From NCBI RefSeq assembly GCF_943734655.1, contig NC_071353.1:79932909-79996908 (forward strand): 64,000 bases of DNA. The letters run 5' to 3'. The first letter of the stretch is position 1. Each line of letters starts with the position of its first letter. The position numbers were made by a program, and so were the translations under genes. The notes under the pieces are model-generated. The model had not been told where the DNA came from, searched no databases, and worked only from the letters and a program-made list of their open reading frames with translations. This DNA is from Sabethes cyaneus (taxonomy: Eukaryota; Arthropoda; Insecta; Diptera; Culicidae). Below are positions 58,431 through 64,000 of the stretch, one piece after another.

Positions 58431-59295
58431 CACTATATTTCAAAATTTCTTAAGACTTAGAACATGGGCTTTCCAACATTTGATTAGAATTTTGCACCGT
58501 CATAGAAAATGATGTGGAAAGCTTGTTCCAACTAATATTTTTCCTGGATTGCTGAGAAAATTTTATAGCATTTTCATAAAAAAAATTGTTCTGCAATGCT
58601 TGGTTTTAAAACTATAAACTTTCGAAATGAGCTGTGTTCGAAAAAATCGAAAAATTTCTAGTGGAGTTTTCTGGGAAAATAGGACAGGATATTGTTTTCA
58701 TTAAAAAGTTAACATCCTATACTCGTAAGCAAAATTTCATGAAAATCTGAGACTCTTCGGCCTAAACCTATACGATAATTTTGAAAAATCCGATGAAACT
58801 ATTGAGTTATCTTTCATATTGGACCATAAGCGTGAATATCGGTTACCTTTGAAATTAAATTTTGAGGGATCATAAGGCACGAACCGATGCTGCGAAACGT
58901 TCGGTTTTAAGACCCACAGATATTTTCTAATTTTTCAAAAATAAATCGATTCGCTGGACTTGTTTTGGAGCCTTCAACAGAAAGTGTATTATTGCTAGCG
59001 AAATTATTGCCTTTCCTCAATACTGAGGAAGTGAAAGGAAATTAGTTTTAAACATAGAAAGCAAGTCCTAGTCATCGTTTCCACTGCGGTCAGTTTTACG
59101 ATCAAAAGTGCTCCGGACTTTTCCGGACTTTCAACGGAAGACCTGGTCCGGTCCGGTTCCGGAACGCTTCGTTCCGGTTCCGGTCCGATAAAAAATCGGA
59201 CTCAAAAATTTCGTTCCGATCGGACTTCGGACCGGGTATCGGACCGGACTTTCCGGACTTTACCCGGTCCGATGTCGATCACTAATTATAATATT

Positions 59296-60770
59296 CGTTC
59301 GCTGCTGGATCTGACGGAATTCCTTCTTGTGTTCTGAAGAAATGTGCTGCAGCTATTGTTCGCCCACTGGCGTTGTTATTCGAAACTTCTCTCCAGCAAA
59401 ATGTATTTCCTGAGTCATGGAAAAAATCCATCATGTTTCCAGTGCACAAAAAAGGAGATAAGAGGAACGTGGAAAACTATCGGGGTATCACATCACTTTG
59501 TGCCTGCTCGAAAGTGTTGGAAATCATAGTCCACGATGCACTTTTTATGTGCAGTTCGCAGTACTTATCCGTTGATCAGCATGGATTTTTCCCTAGAAGA
59601 TCAGTTGCCACGAATCTAACGCAGTTTGTCTCGTTTTGCCTAAACGTCATGGAGGAAAATGCGCAAGTGGATGTTATATATACAGACTTAAAAGCTGCCT
59701 TCGATCGTGTTGATCACGCAATATTGTTGAATCGTATGGAGAAACTTGAAATTTCTGTCGCTTTTATCAGATGGATGAGGTCCTACCTCACTGACCGTAG
59801 TTTATGCGTCAAAATCGGTCCAGTAGAATCGGAACTGTTTTGTAATCTATCAGGGGTTCCACAAGGAAGCAACTTGGGGCCTTTGCTTTTCACACTATTC
59901 ATCAACGAGCTCTCTTTACTGCTGCCTGCTGGATGTCGTCTGTTTTACGCGGACGATGTTAAGATATACCTGCCAATAAAAACCACACTTGACTGTTTGA
60001 GATTGCAGCAGCTGGTTGATCTATTTGAGGCGTGGTGTACGAATAATCTGTTAACAATCAGTGTACCCAAATGCAGTGTTATCTCGTTTTACCGCAAACT
60101 AAACCCGATTACCTTTGATTACTCTATTCTGGGTCATGCCCTGCAACGGGTTAATCATATTCGTGACCTGGGAGTGAATCTTGACTGTGCTCTCACCTTT
60201 CGTTTGCACTTTGAAGAGATCATCTCAAAAGCTAACAGGCAACTCGGTTTCATCTTTAAAATAGCTAACGAGTTCCGCGATCCGTTTTGTCTTCGTTCGC
60301 TATACTGCGCATTGGTACGATCATTACTTGAAACCTGCTCAATAGTCTGGTGCCCGTTTCAAGCTAACTGGATTGCGAGGATTGAAGCAGTACAAAAAAA
60401 GTTCGTCCGTTATGCTCTTCGGATGCTGCCGTGGAGCAACCCGCTGGACTTGCCTCCATATGAAAACCGATGCAAATTGTTAGGACTTGAAACCCTCGAA
60501 AAGAGGCGTACGACTGCTCAAGTTGTGTTTGTTGCTAAGCTCCTGATCAGCCATATTGACTGTCCGCCTATCCTGGAACAGCTGAATCTATACGCTCCGG
60601 AAAGGGCATTCGTACTCGGAATTTCCTACATCTTGACGCTCGGAGAGTTAACTACGGTCAGTTTAGCCCGATAAGGTACATGGCAGCTCAGTTCAACACC
60701 GTGTACGAGCTGTTCGATTTCGACATTACCATCGACACTTTTAAAAGACGACTCCTGCAGAGACGATAGC
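59296..60770 (+). pseudogene. CR1-like LINE reverse transcriptase, one frameshift
   Basis: The frame starts inside the RT (GSDGIPSCVLKKCA) and runs through ENYRGITSLCACSK, YTDLKAAFDRVDHAILL, SGVPQGSNLGPLLF and the catalytic FYADDVKIY (about 59943-59970), then DLGVNLDCALTFRLHF and the C-terminal helical domain. A slip near 60605 moves the last ~55 residues (QFNTVYELFDFDITIDTFK) into another frame, ending at a TAG near 60768. The frame is otherwise clean, suggesting a fairly recent copy. Style suggests the CR1 group (T1/Q type of mosquitoes). Confidence 0.88.
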
Positions 60771-60893
60771 TGTTTGCTGTTTAAGTGTAGTTTTGTGTAC
60801 AAGTATCGGTAACAATATGTAGTTAGTCTATATTAGTGTTCATCAAGACAATATTGTGTCGAATGAATTTTTATAAATAAATAACAAATAACA

Positions 60894-62335
60894 AATAATC
60901 CAGCAAATGGAACCAAATTTGGCATGTAGGTGTTTTTGGAGGCAAGAATGTTTTCTATGATGAATAAGAACCTCTCCCCACTTTAGGAGGGGGGGCTCCT
61001 ATACATATGAAATACAAATTTCCTCATAACTCGAGAACTAATCAAGCAAATGGAACCAAATTTGGCATGTGAAGGTTTTCGAGGGCAAGAAAATTTTCTA
61101 TGTTGAATTAGGACCCCTCCTCACTTTAAGAGGGGGGGCTCCTGTACAAATGAAATACCAATTTCCTCATAACTCGAGAACTAATCAAGCAAATAGAACC
61201 AAATTTGGCATGTGGGTGTTTTCGGTGACAAGAATTTATTCTATGGTAAATTGAGACCCCTCCCTCTTTATAAGGGGAATTGTAACTCCTCTTCCCTTTA
61301 AGAGGGGGGGCTTCCATACAAATTTCCTCATAACTCGAGAACTAATCAAGCAAATGGAACCAAATTTGGCATGTGAAGGTTTTCGAGGGCAAGAAAATTT
61401 TCTACGGTGAATTAGGACCCCTCCCCACTCTAAGAGGGGGGGCTCCTGTACAAATGAAATACAAATTTCCTCATAACTCGAGAACTAATCAAGCAAATGC
61501 AACCAAATTTGGCATGTGAAGGTTTTCGAGAGCAAGAAAATTTTCTATGGTGAATTAGGACCCCTCCCCACTTTAAGAGGAGGGGCTCCTGTACAAATGA
61601 AATACAAATTTCCTCATAACTCGAGAACTAATCAAGCGAATTGAACCAAATTTGGCATGTGTGTGTTTTTGGAGACAATTTTTTTTTCAATGATGAATTG
61701 GGACCCCTCCTCACTTTAGGAGGGGGGGTCCTATACAAACGAAATACAAATTTCCCCATAACTCGAGAACTAATCAAGCAAATAGAACCAAATTCGGCAT
61801 GTGGAGGTTTTTGGAGGCAAAAATATTTTCTACGGTGAATTAGGATCCTTCCACACTTCAAGAGGGGGGGCTTCTACACAAATGAAATACAAATTTCCTC
61901 ATAATTCGAGAACTAATCAAGCAAATGGAACCATATTTGGCATGTGGGTGTTTTTGGAGGCAACCATTTTTCCCATGATGAATTAGGACTTCTTACCTTT
62001 TTAGGAGGGGGGGGGCTCCCATTCAAACGAGATACAAATTTGCTCATAACTTTAGAACTAATCAAGCAAATGGAACCAAATTTGGCATGTGAGAGTTTTA
62101 GATGGCAGAATTTTTTTTCTGTGGTGTATTACGACCCCTTTCCCTTTTAAGAGGGTGGGCTCCCATACAAATTAAATGCAAATTTCCTTATAATTTAAGT
62201 ACTAATCAAGCAAATGGAACCAAATTTAGCATGTAGGAGATTTTTGAGTCTTGAATTTATTTTATGATAGTTAGAGACCTCTCACCCCTGTGGTAGGGGG
62301 ATATGGTCTCTCATACAAATAAAACAGAATCCAAC
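60894..62335 (+). repeat. Tandem ~150-bp array of C-right, second part
   Basis: The array resumes at 'AATCCAGCAAATGG' and runs for about nine units to the unique 3' part of the Helitron-like element. Units and order mirror those at 49990-51400 in reverse. Confidence 0.85.
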
Positions 62336-62840
62336 TCGAGAAATTCGAGACTCTTCCATAAAACATTAATCAATAACAAGACCACAAAAACTATCTATAG
62401 TAACACTAGATCATTCAGGACGAGCCGGTCGCGAGTGTTGCCGGTGACTCGCCGTCGGAAGCGCCGCCCACTGGGGGGCTTGCAAAACTCGAGAAGTGAC
62501 AAAGATCATCCGAGATTCATGATTTATGTACAACACAGGTTAATTTGTGGCAATACGAAGTTTGTCGGGTCAGCTAGTATCAAATAATTTTTTTTCGATA
62601 ACGCGAAAGACAAATTGAATCGGGTTTTTTGCATTCGAAACATTGCATTTTATACTAATATTTGCAATTTTGTTTTCATAAGGGAACTTCTTCCCCTTGC
62701 CCCTACGGCTTCTTGAAGATAGTCGTTCAAAAAAACCATGAATGGCGGTAGCATGGATTGGCGCTGGGGGCCTTTTTGAATTGAAAAATTACAAAACGAC
62801 ATGAAAGTACATTAAATTATCTCGTGTTTGATCCATCCTT

Positions 62841-63732
62841 TTTACCTTTGTTATACTATATAACAAAGGTTTAGAAATTGGTCGAAAAACACGAAATTGA
62901 TCCAAGGCCCGGCGGGCCGAGTCACATATACCAATCGATAGGGTTCGACGAACTGAGCAATGTCTGTGTGTGTGTGTATGTGTGTATGTGTGTATGTGTG
63001 TTTGCTCCGAATTTTCTATCGCCTGTTCCTCGGAGATGGCTGAACCGATTCGACCGCTATTACTTTTGTTTGAAAGGTATTATTGCCTAGTATATCACTA
63101 TTGAATGGTTTCGTGGTCTGACTTTTCGTTTGAAAGTTATAAGCAAAAATGTGAAAACTACGTGACACGGTTTTCTCCGGAACCACGCAACCAATTTTAA
63201 CAATCTTAGTACCAAACGAAAGCTCTTACTATTACTACATATTTTGCCAAGTTTTATTGAAAACGGACAAGCAGTTTAAAAGTTAGCCTTGAAAAACCTG
63301 TTTTGACTAGGTACAAATGAACGCCTGTTTCTCAGAGATGACCAAACCGATTTACGCGCTATTAGTTTCGTTTGGCAGGTAATTTAGTCGGATAGATCAC
63401 TATTCAATGGTTTTTTGATTGGACGTTTAATTTGAAAGTTATGAGCAATCCAATACCGCACACCAAAATTAACAATAATTTATAATGATTTTAGCCAAGA
63501 TTATTTACCTAATTTCAATTAGTTTAATATAAAACGAAAGGTTTTCACACTACGAATATATACGCAAAATTTCATAAGGATTGGTTTTACCGGTCAAAAG
63601 ATATTAACCCTCGAACACACGCGCCAACTTTTACAACACGGTTACTTACGCTCATAATAGCCCAAAACCAAAGAAAACGTGCGCACTAGAGTCTTGACTG
63701 GGAAAACTTGGTTTTAAGTTTATCGAACTTCT
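62841..63732 (+). repeat. Family A copy 8, 3' truncated
   Basis: Starts ACCTTTGTTATACTATATAACAAAGG after a T run and follows the family through the TG-rich microsatellite and modules to the 'GGGAAAACTTGGTTTTAAG' region. It then switches to unrelated DNA near 63732. Confidence 0.8.
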
Positions 63733-64000
63733 GCCCAACTTGGTAAGTTGGTGAAAACTTTTTGTATCGCAAATTGTACATTTTACGGTGCTTTTCGTGG
63801 CTCGTCTGCAGATTCTTTGCAACTTTGCTTAGTATTTTTCCTCCGAATTCCCTTCGGTACTGATCCCTCGTTTCTATGGATCATTCCCCTTCATCACGCG
63901 CTAAACGATGTTCTTCTCCTTTGACCACTTGCTCATCCCGTACAGAATACGGTATGGGGTGTAACCAGTTGAGGCATGGATAGTAGTGTTTATCATTTCC
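63733..64000. other. Unidentified sequence at the window edge
   Basis: A change in composition (more GC, C-rich) marks a different sequence that truncates family A. It may be the edge of another element such as an LTR, but there is too little to identify. Confidence 0.3.

Larger units (their letters stand above)
55500..58435. mobile_element. Tigger/pogo-like element, 2.9 kb, nested in hAT
   Basis: Left end CAGTGGACTCTTGGAAAAG, right end reversed TAGTGGACTCTCGGAAAAG, each bordered by TA (55498-55499, 58436-58437). 'GAAAAGTTAA' is repeated at both ends. It contains a Helitron-like copy, LINE tail-like sequence and a SINE. No transposase frame is seen. Confidence 0.75.
54818..59284. mobile_element. 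hAT-like element, 8-bp duplication, with TCCGG-rich ends
   Basis: Ends TAGTGTTCGACATCGG and its near complement (TAGTGATCGACATCGG when reversed), flanked by ATTATAAT at 54810-54817 and 59285-59292. Both subterminal regions carry many GTTCCGGTCCGG motifs (54842-54965 and 59135-59275), a likely transposase-binding array. 4.47 kb in total, much of it a nested Tigger-like element. No hAT transposase seen. Confidence 0.85.
54811..60893 (+). mobile_element. CR1-like LINE, 5' truncated, containing a hAT-like element
   Basis: The LINE interrupts an array unit of C-right. Its 5' few bases are at 54811-54817, then a hAT-like insertion, and it resumes at 59285. The RT frame begins near 59296 and the 3' end has AAATAAATAACAAATAAC-type short repeats instead of a long poly(A). 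No clear target duplication longer than TAAT. Confidence 0.75.
52942..62577 (+). mobile_element. Helitron-like element C-right, interrupted by a TE nest
   Basis: Begins TCTATACC after A (a 3-bp deletion relative to TCTTCTATACC) and ends GGGTCAGCTAG before T. Its own sequence is 52942-54810 and 60894-62577 (about 3.55 kb); the rest is nested insertions. Removing it rejoins the piggyBac-like sequence without duplication. Its terminal 270 bp (62305-62577) is nearly identical to C-left. It has about seven CTGT units near its 5' end and a longer tandem array than C-left. Confidence 0.75.
52905..63732 (+). mobile_element. Second piggyBac-like element, split by a Helitron-like insertion
   Basis: Follows TTAA (52901-52904) with GGGGCATAATACC and 'TTTTACACCATATTTTTTGCC', the same end as the element at 17890-24647 read in reverse. 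It stops at 52941 and resumes at 62578 with TATCAAATAATTT..CGATAACGCG, continuing to about 62840, where a family A copy begins. Its far end is not seen, so the right coordinate is only where the shared repeats run out. Confidence 0.7.

Overview
This 64 kb window is eukaryotic, AT-rich and almost entirely made of transposable elements. I see no intact host gene, no rRNA or tRNA gene, no CRISPR array and no bacterial-style operon. The mix of non-LTR families, a Penelope-like element, Ty3/Gypsy, hAT, Tigger/pogo-like, piggyBac-like and Helitron-like DNA, plus insect-type histone debris, points to an insect, most probably a culicine mosquito. The species cannot be fixed from the sequence alone.

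Layout. 1-6.5 kb: a 99-bp-arm hairpin, then a CR1/L2-group LINE (minus strand) split by a copy of a non-coding repeat called family A here, which itself carries a family E insertion. 6.5-9.4 kb: two histone pseudogene remnants (one H2A joined to H2B, one H2A) separated by a second family E copy. 9.4-17.3 kb: two Tigger/pogo-like MITEs, a 2.4 kb hAT-like element containing a small MITE, and a degenerate Penelope-like element with reverse transcriptase and GIY-YIG parts. 17.3-24.8 kb: a Gypsy pol fragment cut in two by a 6.8 kb element with TTAA target duplications, which contains family A copies, one nested inside another. 25.4-38.2 kb: a hAT-like element, then two Tigger-like elements; the first holds a complete 5.2 kb R1-like LINE with an 11-bp target duplication and a MITE whose empty site is preserved in the second. 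38.2-49.7 kb: a family with 194 GT repeats, hairpins, a SINE, a head-to-head pair of family A copies and a LINE tail with a target duplication. 49.7-62.6 kb: two Helitron-like elements in opposite orientation. One carries about 247 perfect ACAG repeats. The other carries a nest of LINE, hAT, Tigger-like element and a third Helitron. 62.6-64 kb: continuation of the piggyBac-like host element and another family A copy.

The most useful signals are structural. Target duplications and empty sites give exact element borders and a relative order of insertion. The Helitron-like family obeys A^TC...CTAG^T in all three copies and has an internal empty-site match. Several otherwise different non-coding families (A, B, F and the Helitron-like C) share one plan: a short AT-rich 5' end, a microsatellite just inside it, then diverged repeats of an 'ACCGAT...AAATGAAAG...AAAAGTTAT' module. 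Apart from the R1-like ORF2, whose N-terminal part is frameshifted, all coding sequence is broken or truncated.
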